A stretch of 43,925 bases of DNA. Source: JAKJGV01 sp964617565 (GTDB lineage: Bacteria; Verrucomicrobiota; Kiritimatiellia; CAIQIC01; JAGNIJ01). The DNA lies in assembly GCA_964617565.1 (NCBI GenBank), contig CAZTYH010000021.1, positions 1 to 43,925 of the forward strand, read 5' to 3'. The notes beneath the pieces were generated by a model, which was given only the letters and a program-made list of their open reading frames with translations, was not told the origin of the DNA and made no database searches. Below are positions 1 through 8,426 of this stretch, piece after piece. A program made the position numbers and the translations under genes. How positions within the stretch are numbered: position 1 is the stretch's first letter; each line of letters begins with the position of its first letter.

Positions 1-611
1 TCATCGGGGCCGGTGTCGCGGGTTTGCAGGCCATCGCCACGGCCAAGCGACTCGGCGCGCGCGTGGAAGCCTTCGATACCCGCCCTGTGGTCGAGGAGCA
101 GGTTAAATCGCTCGGCGCGAAGTTCGTGAAAATTGACCTCGGCGAAACAGGACAAACCAAGGATGGCTACGCCAGGGCGCTCACCGAAGAGCAGTTGCAG
201 AAGCAACGCGAGGGCATGGCAAAAGTCTGTGCGGAATCGGACATCGTAATAACTACCGCACAGGTATTTGGGCGCAAGGCGCCTCGAATTCTTACGACGG
301 ATATGGTCAAAGGAATGAAACCCGGTAGCGTGGTTCTGGATATGGCCGTCGAGACCGGCGGTAATGTGGAATGCTCGAAGCTCGGCGAAATCGTGGAGGT
401 GAACGGTGTAAAAGTCGTCGGCTACGGCAATCTGCCCGGGCGCGCGCCTGTGCATGCCAGCCAGATGTACGCGAGCAATATCGGCAGCATGCTTGAACAT
501 TACTGGGACAAGGAGAAGAAAGCGTTCGTCCTGAATCGCGACGACGAAATCATTAAGGGTTGTCTCGTCACGCATGGTGGCGAGATTTGCCACCCGGCTT
601 TGAAAGGATAA
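1..611 (+). CDS. pntA: NAD(P) transhydrogenase subunit alpha part 1 (5' truncated)
   Basis: This is the C-terminal part of the NAD(H)-binding alpha-1 subunit of proton-translocating transhydrogenase, which moves hydride between NADH and NADP+ using the proton gradient. The frame is open from base 3 and the gene begins before the window. The visible sequence opens inside the Rossmann dinucleotide site (GAGVAGLQA) and ends with the family-typical tail GGEICHPALKG. A TTG at 24 could be mistaken for a start, but conserved sequence extends upstream of it. Only 4 bases separate it from the next subunit, so the three genes form an operon. The soluble domain acts on the cytoplasmic face. Assignment is firm; only the missing N-terminus is unknown. 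Confidence 0.95.
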   Translation, partial: IGAGVAGLQAIATAKRLGARVEAFDTRPVVEEQVKSLGAKFVKIDLGETGQTKDGYARALTEEQLQKQREGMAKVCAESDIVITTAQVFGRKAPRILTTDMVKGMKPGSVVLDMAVETGGNVECSKLGEIVEVNGVKVVGYGNLPGRAPVHASQMYASNIGSMLEHYWDKEKKAFVLNRDDEIIKGCLVTHGGEICHPALKG

Positions 612-615
612 TGAA

Positions 616-912
616 ATGGAATCGCTCGGACTTCTTTTCTTCGTGTTTGTGCTGGCGGTCTTCCTCGGATTTGAATTGATCTCGAAGGTTCCCTCCCAGC
701 TTCATACGCCGCTCATGTCCGGTTCGAACGCGATCTCCGGCATCACGATCGTCGGCGCGCTGGTCGTCGCGGGCACGATGGACAACAGTGCGCTGACGAC
801 CATCCTCGGAACACTCGCGGTGATTTTTGCGATGATCAACGTGGTCGGTGGCTACCTCGTCACCGACCGCATGCTCGGTATGTTCAAGCACAAGGATGGA
901 GGCTCGCGGTGA
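616..912 (+). CDS. pntAB: NAD(P) transhydrogenase subunit alpha part 2 (membrane)
   Basis: This 98-residue membrane subunit carries part of the proton channel of transhydrogenase. It shows three hydrophobic segments (about residues 3-20, 40-57 and 62-80), a conserved linker (SQLHTPLMSGSNAISG, about 27-42) and the loop VGGYLVTDRML before a basic tail. It corresponds to the C-terminal membrane half of the fused E. coli PntA, so this organism has the split-alpha three-gene form seen in Rhodospirillum and many other bacteria. The stop overlaps the start of pntB by four bases, which suggests translational coupling. Confidence 0.95.
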   Translation: MESLGLLFFVFVLAVFLGFELISKVPSQLHTPLMSGSNAISGITIVGALVVAGTMDNSALTTILGTLAVIFAMINVVGGYLVTDRMLGMFKHKDGGSR

Positions 913-2318
913 ACTGGCAATCGCGTGGATTCATCGAGCTCTGTTACATCGTCGCATCCGTTTTATTCATCTTCGGCCTGAAGATGCTCGGCAAGCCGAC
1001 GACGGCGCGAAGGGGCAATCTTGTTTCGTCCATCGGCATGCTCCTCGCCATCGTCGCGACGCTGCTCTACAAGGACGTTGTTTCCTATCAATGGATCATC
1101 GTTGGATCCGTTATCGGCGCACTCGCGGGAGGCCTGGCCGCTCGCTCCGTCAAGATGACTTCCATGCCGGAAATGGTTGCGCTGTTCAACGGGTTCGGCG
1201 GTCTAGCCAGTCTCCTTGTCGGCTGGGCGGAATACCATCGGCAATGGGTTTTGAATTCGAGCCCGCCTGAGAGCCCGCTGTTCACCATTGTGGCTATTTT
1301 CCTGACGCTGCTTATTGGCAGCGTGACTTTTTCCGGAAGCCTTGTCGCTTACGCCAAGCTCGCGGAAAAGATTTCGGGCAAGCCGATCCTGTTCAAAAAC
1401 CAGCACCTCGCCAACGGCGGACTGCTCCTGCTCCTCCTTCTCGCAGGCATTCTGCTGGCGCTGAAACCGGGCGCCGGCGGGATATACCTCGTGCTGCTTC
1501 TCATCATTGCCATGGCGCTTGCGCTCGGTGTTCTGTCCGTCATCCCCATCGGTGGCGCGGACATGCCCGTCGTGATCTCGTTGCTCAACAGCTATTCGGG
1601 AATGGCCGCCTGCGCAGCGGGCTTTGTGATCTTCAACAACGTCCTGATTGTCGCGGGCGCCCTGGTCGGAGCCAGCGGCATCATCCTCACCAACATCATG
1701 TGCAAGGCGATGAATCGCTCGCTCTCGAATGTGCTGTTCAGCGGTTTCGGCTCCGGTGAAGGCGCAAAGACCGAGGGATACAAGGGCGAGGCAAAAGCGA
1801 TTTCGCCGGAAGATTGCTACCTGATTCTTGAGGCGGCCCAGTCCGTTGTGTTTGTTCCCGGCTACGGCATGGCGGTCGCGCAGGCGCAACACGCGGTGCG
1901 TGAATTGGGCGAGCTGCTCGAAAAGAACGGCGCGGAAGTGAAATATGCCATCCATCCCGTCGCGGGTCGCATGCCCGGCCACATGAACGTTCTGCTCGCC
2001 GAAGCGAATGTCCCTTACGAGCAACTCGTTGTGCCCGAAGATGTGAACCCGATCATGGGCAGGGTGGACGTCGCGATGGTCATCGGCGCAAACGATGTGG
2101 TGAATCCTGCCGCGCGCGAGGACAAGAACAGTCCGCTGTACGGCATGCCGATCATCAACGTGGATCAGGCCCGGACCAGCATCGTCCTCAAGCGCAGCCT
2201 GGCCGCCGGTTTCGCGGGCGTGGACAACCCCCTCTTCTTCAAGGAAAATAACCGCATGCTTTTCGGCGACGCGAAGAAGTCTCTTCAAGCCCTGGTCGCG
2301 GAGTTTAAGGAGCAGTAA
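909..2318 (+). CDS. pntB: NAD(P) transhydrogenase subunit beta
   Basis: This 469-residue beta subunit has an N-terminal membrane half with about nine helices (residues 1-280) and a C-terminal NADP(H)-binding domain III (about 290-469). Domain III shows the nucleotide loop VPGYGMAVAQAQ, then HPVAGRMPGHMNVLLAEA and GANDVVNPAA, all hallmarks of the family. It starts with GTG at 909, overlapping the stop of the alpha-2 gene. The complex supplies NADPH for biosynthesis or balances it against NADH. Length is normal for PntB and no defect is visible. Confidence 0.96.
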   Translation: MNWQSRGFIELCYIVASVLFIFGLKMLGKPTTARRGNLVSSIGMLLAIVATLLYKDVVSYQWIIVGSVIGALAGGLAARSVKMTSMPEMVALFNGFGGLASLLVGWAEYHRQWVLNSSPPESPLFTIVAIFLTLLIGSVTFSGSLVAYAKLAEKISGKPILFKNQHLANGGLLLLLLLAGILLALKPGAGGIYLVLLLIIAMALALGVLSVIPIGGADMPVVISLLNSYSGMAACAAGFVIFNNVLIVAGALVGASGIILTNIMCKAMNRSLSNVLFSGFGSGEGAKTEGYKGEAKAISPEDCYLILEAAQSVVFVPGYGMAVAQAQHAVRELGELLEKNGAEVKYAIHPVAGRMPGHMNVLLAEANVPYEQLVVPEDVNPIMGRVDVAMVIGANDVVNPAAREDKNSPLYGMPIINVDQARTSIVLKRSLAAGFAGVDNPLFFKENNRMLFGDAKKSLQALVAEFKEQ

Positions 2319-2367
2319 CAAATCTCTCATCTTCCCCTGGCCCATCATCCCTTGTATTCTCGCCCTC

Positions 2368-3123
2368 ATGCCCTCTTCATCTCAACACATGCTGTCGCGC
2401 TTCATGCAACGGCGCATCCTGTTGCCGCTCGCGCTTTTCCTTTTCGCCGTAGCCGTGCTCGTCGCTCTTCATTTCGCCGGACTGACTCGACTTTTCACCG
2501 TGGAGAATATTGAGAAGCTGGAGGACCTGATCCGCGCATGTGGCGCTTGGGGGCCGCTGGTGTATATCGTGGTCACGATTCTTGGCGTGGCGATCCTGTC
2601 TCCTGCCATGCCCTGGGTCATTCTCGCCAGCGTGTTTGGGGTCGCCTTCGGCACACTGTACGCTTCAATCGCTATCACCATGGGGTGCGGAGTCGCGTTC
2701 CTTCTCGCGCGTCATGCGTTTCGCCCGATCGTTTGCCGCATGGCGGGCCACACCCGCGAGTTTCAACGAATTGACGAAGGGGTGCGTCGTCACGGCTGGC
2801 GGATGGTCCTGATCACGCGGCTTGTTCCCGTCTTCCCCTTCAACATCCAGAACTATGCCTACGGGCTCACCGGTATTTCATTCTGGACCTATATCTTCAC
2901 GACCTGGATTTGCACCCTGCCCGCCATCACCGCCTACGTCTTCGCCTCGAGCGCAGTGATTGGTGGAAAAGGCGACGTGAAGCGCACCGCGTTGTATCTC
3001 GGCGTCGGCGCTATCATTCTCGTCCTTCTAAGCTTCGTTCCCACCTTGCTGAAGAAATCCGCCCCGGCAAAACAATTGGATGAAGAAGAATCTCCTGCAG
3101 CCCCGGAAACATCAAACCGTTGA
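2368..3123 (+). CDS. TVP38/TMEM64 (DedA/SNARE-associated) family membrane protein
   Basis: This 251-residue integral membrane protein has about five to six hydrophobic segments (residues 18-38, 62-110, 175-198 and 208-227). The signature LITRLVPVFPFNIQNYAYGL (about 148-167) is the re-entrant-loop motif of the TVP38/DedA superfamily, members of which are linked to lipid translocation and membrane homeostasis. The charged tail after residue 230 is probably cytoplasmic. No Shine-Dalgarno sequence is visible before ATG 2368; an in-frame ATG at 2389 is the alternative start. It lies 49 bases after pntB and could be cotranscribed, but no functional link is implied. Substrate is unknown. Confidence 0.85.
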   Translation: MPSSSQHMLSRFMQRRILLPLALFLFAVAVLVALHFAGLTRLFTVENIEKLEDLIRACGAWGPLVYIVVTILGVAILSPAMPWVILASVFGVAFGTLYASIAITMGCGVAFLLARHAFRPIVCRMAGHTREFQRIDEGVRRHGWRMVLITRLVPVFPFNIQNYAYGLTGISFWTYIFTTWICTLPAITAYVFASSAVIGGKGDVKRTALYLGVGAIILVLLSFVPTLLKKSAPAKQLDEEESPAAPETSNR

Positions 3124-3141
3124 ATCTGTCTGCCGGTATGA

Positions 3142-3186
3142 TTGGAAATTGCAGAAAGAAAGAAGTATATTCCGTCTCAAAGAGGT
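3142..3186 (+). promoter_or_regulatory. Putative sigma70-like promoter and SD for the lipoprotein gene
   Basis: TTGGAA at 3142-3147 and TATATT at 3166-3171 are separated by 18 bases, and an AGAGGTG Shine-Dalgarno sequence lies just before the ATG at 3192. The spacing is acceptable. The -10 matches 5 of 6 consensus bases and the -35 matches 4 of 6. Read by eye only. Confidence 0.4.
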
Positions 3187-3191
3187 GCTGA

Positions 3192-3779
3192 ATGAAATTG
3201 CTTGTTCTTGCCTTAACAACAGTCTTCATGTTCACAGCGTGTGCGACTCGCCGCGATCCGACTCTCCTCTCCGCGCGCGACGAGGTGGATGCCTATACCT
3301 CCGCGGTCGAGGCGCTGGACGAAACGCCGGAGAACACTCTGAAGCCCGATTCGCCGGAAGAGACGATGGCCATCGAGCGGGTCAAGGCCTTCTTCGGAGA
3401 CCTCAGCGAAGAAAATGTCCGTGATAACGTGCGCGCCGTTTATGCCGCCGACGTTTTCTTCAACGACACGGTCAAGACACTTCGCGGACTCGATTCCGTT
3501 GAGCACTATCTCCTTCATACGGCAAAAGGGGTCGCGGAATGCAAGGTGAAGTTCACGGACATCGCGCGGTCGGGCAACAATTACTATCTGCGCTGGATCA
3601 TGACGATCCGGCTCGACGAAAAACGCGAGCCGTGGATTTCAATGGGAATGACCCATATGCGGTTTGACCGGGATGGCCGGATTACGCTTCACCAGGACTA
3701 CTGGGATTCGGCTGCGGGCATTTATGAGCACCTGCCAGCGATCGGCGGCCTCATCCGCTATGTCCAACGCCGGATATGA
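3192..3779 (+). CDS. Putative lipoprotein with SnoaL/NTF2-like fold
   Basis: This 195-residue protein has a short signal sequence ending in FTAC, so Cys17 is a probable lipidation site; the lipobox is imperfect at -3. The body has the pattern of a nuclear-transport-factor-2/SnoaL-like domain: a helical segment with AIERVKAFFGDL, then VRAVYAADVFFND, then strands with YYLRWIMTIRLDE and ITLHQDYWDSA. Such domains are small conical pockets used as enzymes or binding modules. No catalytic set can be assigned. It has its own candidate promoter and a good ribosome site. Envelope location is inferred from the lipobox. Confidence 0.75.
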   Translation: MKLLVLALTTVFMFTACATRRDPTLLSARDEVDAYTSAVEALDETPENTLKPDSPEETMAIERVKAFFGDLSEENVRDNVRAVYAADVFFNDTVKTLRGLDSVEHYLLHTAKGVAECKVKFTDIARSGNNYYLRWIMTIRLDEKREPWISMGMTHMRFDRDGRITLHQDYWDSAAGIYEHLPAIGGLIRYVQRRI

Positions 3780-3839
3780 GGTAAATTCTTGGACTCCCAC
3801 ACCGGATGTGATAGATAAATCGCCTCCGATGGAGGTCCG

Positions 3840-5060
3840 ATGGAACTATCTGACAAAGTACGCGAATTGCTGAATCGAGGTGTTTTACTCCCCTGCCCCG
3901 CAGCCGTCGAAATTTCCGATGATGTGAAGCCTGCGCGGATTGCGTCAGGTGTCATTATCCATGCGGGGTGCAGGATATCAGGCTCCACAACATCTATCGG
4001 ACCCGGATCCCGCATCGGAGCGGAAGCCCCCGCGACAATCGAAGATTGCCAGCTCGGGAAAGGCGTCGAGTTGAAAGGCGGCTACTTTTCCGGCGCCACG
4101 TTCCTTGACGGGGCCAATATGGGCAGCGGCGCGCATGTTCGACCGGGCACCTTGCTCGAAGAGGAAGCGAACGGCGCGCACGCGGTGGCGTTCAAGCAGA
4201 CGATTCTGCTTTCTTACGTGACGGCGGGAAGCTTGATCAATTTCTGCGACTGCCTGATGGCGGGTGGCACGAGCCGTAAAAATCACAGCGAAATCGGATC
4301 TTCCTATATTCACTTCAACTACACGCCGCACCAGGACAAGGCGACGCCGTCACTGATCGGCGATGTGCCGCGCGGAGTGATGCTGGATCAGCCCGCGATA
4401 TTCCTGGGTGGACAGGGAGGACTCGTCGGTCCGGTTCGTCTTGAATATGGAACCGTAATCCCGGCGGGAGTCATCTGTCGCAAGGACCAGCTCAAGCCCA
4501 ACTCCATTTTCGTGCCTCCCTCCAGCCAGGGCCAGGCGCCCCGCCCCTTCATCCCGGGCGCATACCGGGCGATTCAGCGGATTGTTTCCAATAACCTGAT
4601 CTATATCGGTAACCTGCAAGCGCTGAAATTGTGGTATCGGCACGCTCGCAAGGCCACGATGAACGGCGACGCATTCGGCGCCGCATGCTACGAGGGCGCA
4701 CTGGCCAGGATTGACAGTGTTATCAATGAGAGAAACAAGCGGCTTCAGGATCTCGCGCAGCGGATGCCGAAATCGCTTGAATATGCAAAGAAGGAATGCC
4801 CCTTGCCGGCGGCATTACAGGCTCAGCAGCAGGCGCTGATCGAGCGGTGGCCGGACATGGAGAAAGCCCTGAAGGCCGGACCTTCTGAGAGTTCGGGTGC
4901 CTTGGATCGCGACCGATTCCTCGCCGCATGGGAGCAGGCAGACTTGAGCAAGGGACACACGCAGGCCGTTGAGAGCCTTCCGTCTGATGCAAGAAAAGCA
5001 GGCGCTGCCTGGCTCCAGGCGGTGGTGGACTCGACCGCATCGTTATGGAAGCCCATTTAA
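3840..5060 (+). CDS. GlmU-like left-handed beta-helix protein (UDP-GlcNAc pyrophosphorylase-related)
   Basis: This 406-residue protein is dominated in its first ~230 residues by imperfect hexapeptide repeats of a left-handed beta-helix (for example IASGVIIHAGCRISG and IGPGSRIGAEA). The segment SRKNHSEIGSSYIHFNY followed by GDVPRGVML and FLGGQGGLVGP resembles the acetyltransferase half of GlmU and sugar-nucleotide transferases. There is no N-terminal pyrophosphorylase Rossmann domain with a GxGTRM loop, so it is not a full GlmU. The C-terminal ~160 residues are helical and unassigned. A GGAGG site ends four bases before the ATG. It precedes glmM by 17 bases, which supports a role in making UDP-GlcNAc or a related amino sugar. 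Acyltransferase activity is inference. Confidence 0.75.
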   Translation: MELSDKVRELLNRGVLLPCPAAVEISDDVKPARIASGVIIHAGCRISGSTTSIGPGSRIGAEAPATIEDCQLGKGVELKGGYFSGATFLDGANMGSGAHVRPGTLLEEEANGAHAVAFKQTILLSYVTAGSLINFCDCLMAGGTSRKNHSEIGSSYIHFNYTPHQDKATPSLIGDVPRGVMLDQPAIFLGGQGGLVGPVRLEYGTVIPAGVICRKDQLKPNSIFVPPSSQGQAPRPFIPGAYRAIQRIVSNNLIYIGNLQALKLWYRHARKATMNGDAFGAACYEGALARIDSVINERNKRLQDLAQRMPKSLEYAKKECPLPAALQAQQQALIERWPDMEKALKAGPSESSGALDRDRFLAAWEQADLSKGHTQAVESLPSDARKAGAAWLQAVVDSTASLWKPI

Positions 5061-5077
5061 CGGGAAGGAAGAAAATC

Positions 5078-6430
5078 ATGGCAAGAATGTTCGGAACGGA
5101 TGGAGTACGGGGCGTGGCTAACGTGCCGCCCATGACCGCGGAGATGGCTCTCGAGATCGGCCGTGCCACAGCGCACGTGTGCAAGCAGGATCATGGGCGC
5201 CGCCACACCATTGTGATCGGCAAGGACACGCGCGTCAGCGGCTATATGCTTGAAAACGCGCTGACGGCGGGCATCTGCTCCATGGGCGTGGACGTGTTGC
5301 TCGTCGGCCCTCTCCCCACGCCGGGCATCGCGTTCCTCACACACAACATGCGGGCGGATGCGGGAATCGTTATCTCCGCGTCGCACAACCCCTACCAGGA
5401 TAACGGCATCAAAATCTTCTCGCGAGATGGATTCAAGCTGCCTGACGCCGAAGAAGACCGGATTGAAAAACTCATTACCTCCGGCGAGATCAAGAACATC
5501 CGTCCCACCGCGGACGATATCGGTAAGGCCCGCCGCATTGACGATGCCGTCGGACGCTACATTGTGTTCTGCAAAAACACGTTTCCCGACGACCTGCGTA
5601 TTGACGGCATGAAGATCGTACTTGATTGCGCGCACGGAGCCACCTACCGCGTCGCGCCGGTCATTTTCTCCGAGCTGGGCGCGAACGTCACCTCCCTGTT
5701 CTGCGAGCCAAACGGCGTGAACATCAATGACAACTGCGGCTCTCAGCACACGCAGACCCTTTCCGCTAAGGTGCGCGAAACGGGTGCCGATATCGGGCTT
5801 GCGTTCGACGGCGACGGAGACCGCCTGATCGCGGTGGATGAGAACGGCGAAGAAATCACGGGTGATCATATCATGGCGATTTGCGGACACATGTACAAGG
5901 AGCGGGGCTGGCTGAAGAACGACATGATCGTTTCGACCGTGATGAGTAATTTCGGTTTTCTTATCGCCTTGAAGCAGCTCGGGATCAAGCATCTCGCGGC
6001 GAAGGTCGGCGACCGGTACGTACTCGAGATGATGAAGGAAAAAGGCGCGGTACTGGGCGGCGAGGCGTCAGGCCACATGATTTTTCTTAACTATCACACC
6101 ACCGGCGACGGGATCATTTCCGCACTGCAATTGCTGGCGGCAATGAAACTGAGCGGCAAAACCCTTTCCGCGCTTTCAAAGGTCATGTCGTTATCGCCTC
6201 AGAAGATCATCAACGTGGACGTCAAAACGAAGCCCCCGCTGGAAGAGATCTCCGAATTGAAGGAAGCGATCCTCGCCGCGGAAAAGGAACTGGGCGACAA
6301 GGGGCGCGTTCTTATCCGTTATTCGGGCACTCAATCCATGTGCCGCGTGATGGTCGAAGGACCAACCGAGGAAATGACCAACCGATTGACGGACCAGCTT
6401 GCGGACGTTGTCCGAAAGACGATCGGTTGA
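5078..6430 (+). CDS. glmM: Phosphoglucosamine mutase
   Basis: GlmM converts glucosamine-6-phosphate to glucosamine-1-phosphate for UDP-GlcNAc, peptidoglycan and LPS synthesis. The 450-residue protein starts with the family N-terminus MARMFGTDGVRG. It has the phosphoserine loop ISASHNPYQDNGIK (active serine about residue 100), the metal loop AFDGDGDRLIA, the sugar loop GGEASGH and the phosphate-binding RYSGTQSMCRVM. An in-frame ATG at 5045 lies inside the previous gene; ATG 5078 is preferred because a GGGAAGGAAG site precedes it and the family sequence begins there. It sits between a GlmU-like gene and a NagB-like gene, forming an amino-sugar cluster without glmS in view. Confidence 0.96.
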   Translation: MARMFGTDGVRGVANVPPMTAEMALEIGRATAHVCKQDHGRRHTIVIGKDTRVSGYMLENALTAGICSMGVDVLLVGPLPTPGIAFLTHNMRADAGIVISASHNPYQDNGIKIFSRDGFKLPDAEEDRIEKLITSGEIKNIRPTADDIGKARRIDDAVGRYIVFCKNTFPDDLRIDGMKIVLDCAHGATYRVAPVIFSELGANVTSLFCEPNGVNINDNCGSQHTQTLSAKVRETGADIGLAFDGDGDRLIAVDENGEEITGDHIMAICGHMYKERGWLKNDMIVSTVMSNFGFLIALKQLGIKHLAAKVGDRYVLEMMKEKGAVLGGEASGHMIFLNYHTTGDGIISALQLLAAMKLSGKTLSALSKVMSLSPQKIINVDVKTKPPLEEISELKEAILAAEKELGDKGRVLIRYSGTQSMCRVMVEGPTEEMTNRLTDQLADVVRKTIG

Positions 6431-6469
6431 CCGGCTCTGATCAGCCGCACGGCCACAAGGAGAGATGGA

Positions 6470-7429
6470 ATGTCATTAAAGCTGATTGTCACTCGCGATT
6501 TCAACCACATGAGCGATGTGGCCGCCGAGTTTCTGCTGAATGATGTCCGGCAGGGCCTGGCCCGTGCGCCGATGTATAGCATGGGACTTGCCACCGGCAA
6601 TACTCCGACCGGCGTTTACGATCGCCTGGTCCGCGCGGCCAACAACGGGACGTTTGATGCCGCACGAATCCGGTCCTTCAATCTTGACGAATATATCGGC
6701 CTGCCTGGCGACAACGCCCAGCAGCGGGCGCTGCATCCGGAAAGCTATTCGTTTTTCATGATTTCAAACCTTTTCGGCAGGCTGGACAAGAAGTTTGCCG
6801 AAACGTGCGTGCCGTGGGGTGCGCTGGTGGATGTCGAATGTCTTGACGCGGAACTCAAAGCGCATCCCGATTCATGGGAAGCGCGCGGAACCGATGCGGG
6901 AACCTCCATCGTGATCAAAGCGTCCGCGAAGTCGGCCTGCCTGCGCTGGATTCGCGGAGAGATTCTTGAAGCCTATGAGCGCAAGATCGCGGCGGCCGGC
7001 GGTATTGACTTGCAGATCATCGGCGTCGGACAGAAGGGTCATGTCGGATTCCATGAAGCGGGCATCCCCTTTGAAGACAGCCGGATGCTCCTGGTGAAAC
7101 TCGATGACAACACCGTTTCCAACGCGATCCTTGATGGCCATTTTCCGAGCCGTGAACTCAGTCCCACGTACGCGGTATCCATGGGGGCTGAATTGATCTA
7201 CCGGGCGCGGACAGTTCTTCTATTGGCCAACGGCGAACGCAAGACGGACGTGATTGCCCAATCGCTTCTGCATACCGTGGATTGCTCCGTGCCGCTGTCA
7301 TACGGGCAGCGTTATGCGGAGAATGGCGGGAACCTTGTCTACGTCGTGGATCGCGTGGCGGCCGCAAAGGCTCTTAAGGAATCCGATGTGCTTCGCCGCC
7401 GCGGTGTCGTGATTGAAGATCGTTCGTGA
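6470..7429 (+). CDS. Divergent glucosamine-6-phosphate deaminase-like (NagB/RpiA-fold) protein
   Basis: This 319-residue protein has the NagB fold: phosphate loop GLATGNTPTGVYDRL (about residues 39-53), FNLDEYIGL (about 70-78) and the lid/catalytic segment GVGQKGHVGFHEAG (about 185-198). E. coli NagB uses Asp72, Asp141, His143 and Glu148. Here Asp73, His191 and Glu196 align, but the Asp141 position is Lys189 and the usual Asn before the Glu is His195. An extra ~40 residues (about 125-165) interrupt the family sequence, making it longer than the usual ~266 residues. AAGGAGA precedes the ATG. It may be a deaminase/isomerase with altered chemistry or a different sugar. NagB-family membership is secure; substrate is not. 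Confidence 0.8.
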   Translation: MSLKLIVTRDFNHMSDVAAEFLLNDVRQGLARAPMYSMGLATGNTPTGVYDRLVRAANNGTFDAARIRSFNLDEYIGLPGDNAQQRALHPESYSFFMISNLFGRLDKKFAETCVPWGALVDVECLDAELKAHPDSWEARGTDAGTSIVIKASAKSACLRWIRGEILEAYERKIAAAGGIDLQIIGVGQKGHVGFHEAGIPFEDSRMLLVKLDDNTVSNAILDGHFPSRELSPTYAVSMGAELIYRARTVLLLANGERKTDVIAQSLLHTVDCSVPLSYGQRYAENGGNLVYVVDRVAAAKALKESDVLRRRGVVIEDRS

Positions 7430-7463
7430 TTCCGCCTCTCCCCGAGGGTGAAGGGGGCGTCTG

Positions 7464-8426
7464 TCAGTAAATCTCGTCGCCTTCTTCGCGTGTATAGAAC
7501 AGGTCAATATAAGCGCCCCCGCGCGCATCCTCAGGCAGATTCAGCAGGCTGCGTTCCGCCTCTTCACGACTGCCGGCGGCCGAAGCGTTCATTTCCTCTA
7601 TGCGTTCGGGAATGCCATGTTGGGCAACCAGGTCCTTCACCTGCTTGAAAACGGAACTGCTGCCGAGGAGAAACAGGCCCTCGTGCAGTATTTTGCAGGC
7701 GACCATGTGCTCAAATGTGTCGAAGCGCAACTGTTCGCGGACCCGCGCGACCGGCTTGATGATATAGTCCAGTTCTTCGCGCAAATCGGGATGCACAAGA
7801 AAGTAGTGTTTCTTTTTGAGAATCGCATCGTCGAGCTTTGCGATCAGCGCGGCGGGCATCTCATCGCTCGCGACCACGATCACATCGAGATCCGACCCCC
7901 GCACCAATTGGCCGGTGCTCCGTTCGGGTCGTGGCACGTCATGGCCCATTCCATAGGTTACATCGCCCGCAATGATGAAGCAGGCGTGCTCGAAGAGCGT
8001 CCGCGCCTCCGGAAGTTCTTCCACGCACTCTTTCATGGCCGTTTGCGCAAGCGCGCACTTAGCTTCACTGATTTTCGTGATTCCGGAACGGAGCCTTGCC
8101 GCTTCTTCCCTCACTTGCGCGGCGTGCGCGTGGGTTCCCAGGATCGTATAGGTGAGAAACTCGCGGCGAATGGAGGGAGAAAGTCGGGCGTAACCGTTCA
8201 CGACACGATCAAGGCGGAGATAACGTCGCCCCACGATTTCCATATGGAGTAGATTTGATTTCCTGCATATACGCCAGAGAGGCAGGGCTTCGACGGCGGT
8301 TATTTCCAGCAACTGCGCGCCGCGCATCGGTCCGAAACGATCGAGCAATTCAACCACGTCCTTTTCGGTAACGACTTTCTTCCCCATGATGTCGCGCATC
8401 CTCTCGAAAGTAAGACGGGAGATCAA
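7464..8426 (-). CDS. Winged-helix plus nucleotidyltransferase-fold protein
   Basis: This is a 320-residue protein. The first ~75 residues look like a winged-helix DNA-binding module. The centre has the Pol-beta-type nucleotidyltransferase pattern RGSDLDVIVV (Gly177-Ser178, Asp179, Asp181) with a likely third carboxylate at Asp220 in EELDYII. A helical C-terminus follows. No substrate can be named; relatives include antitoxin/toxin MNT-type enzymes and aminoglycoside-type transferases. The upstream antiporter gene ends in TGA overlapping the TTG at 8426, so coupling is likely. In-frame ATGs at 8399 and 8387 are alternative starts, and the sequence from MGKKVV onward looks most domain-like. It converges with the NagB-like gene, 34 bases away. 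Confidence 0.65.
   Translation of the reverse strand: MISRLTFERMRDIMGKKVVTEKDVVELLDRFGPMRGAQLLEITAVEALPLWRICRKSNLLHMEIVGRRYLRLDRVVNGYARLSPSIRREFLTYTILGTHAHAAQVREEAARLRSGITKISEAKCALAQTAMKECVEELPEARTLFEHACFIIAGDVTYGMGHDVPRPERSTGQLVRGSDLDVIVVASDEMPAALIAKLDDAILKKKHYFLVHPDLREELDYIIKPVARVREQLRFDTFEHMVACKILHEGLFLLGSSSVFKQVKDLVAQHGIPERIEEMNASAAGSREEAERSLLNLPEDARGGAYIDLFYTREEGDEIY

Noticed and set aside
1203..2369. Long minus-strand open frame (388 codons) opposite pntB
   Set aside because: It lies wholly antisense to a well-conserved gene and reads as a His/Arg/Gln-rich low-similarity protein typical of a GC-rich shadow frame.
7437..7463. Imperfect GC-rich stem between the NagB-like and nucleotidyltransferase genes as a bidirectional terminator
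   Set aside because: About seven pairs with two G-U and a 13-base loop, without U tracts; too weak to call.
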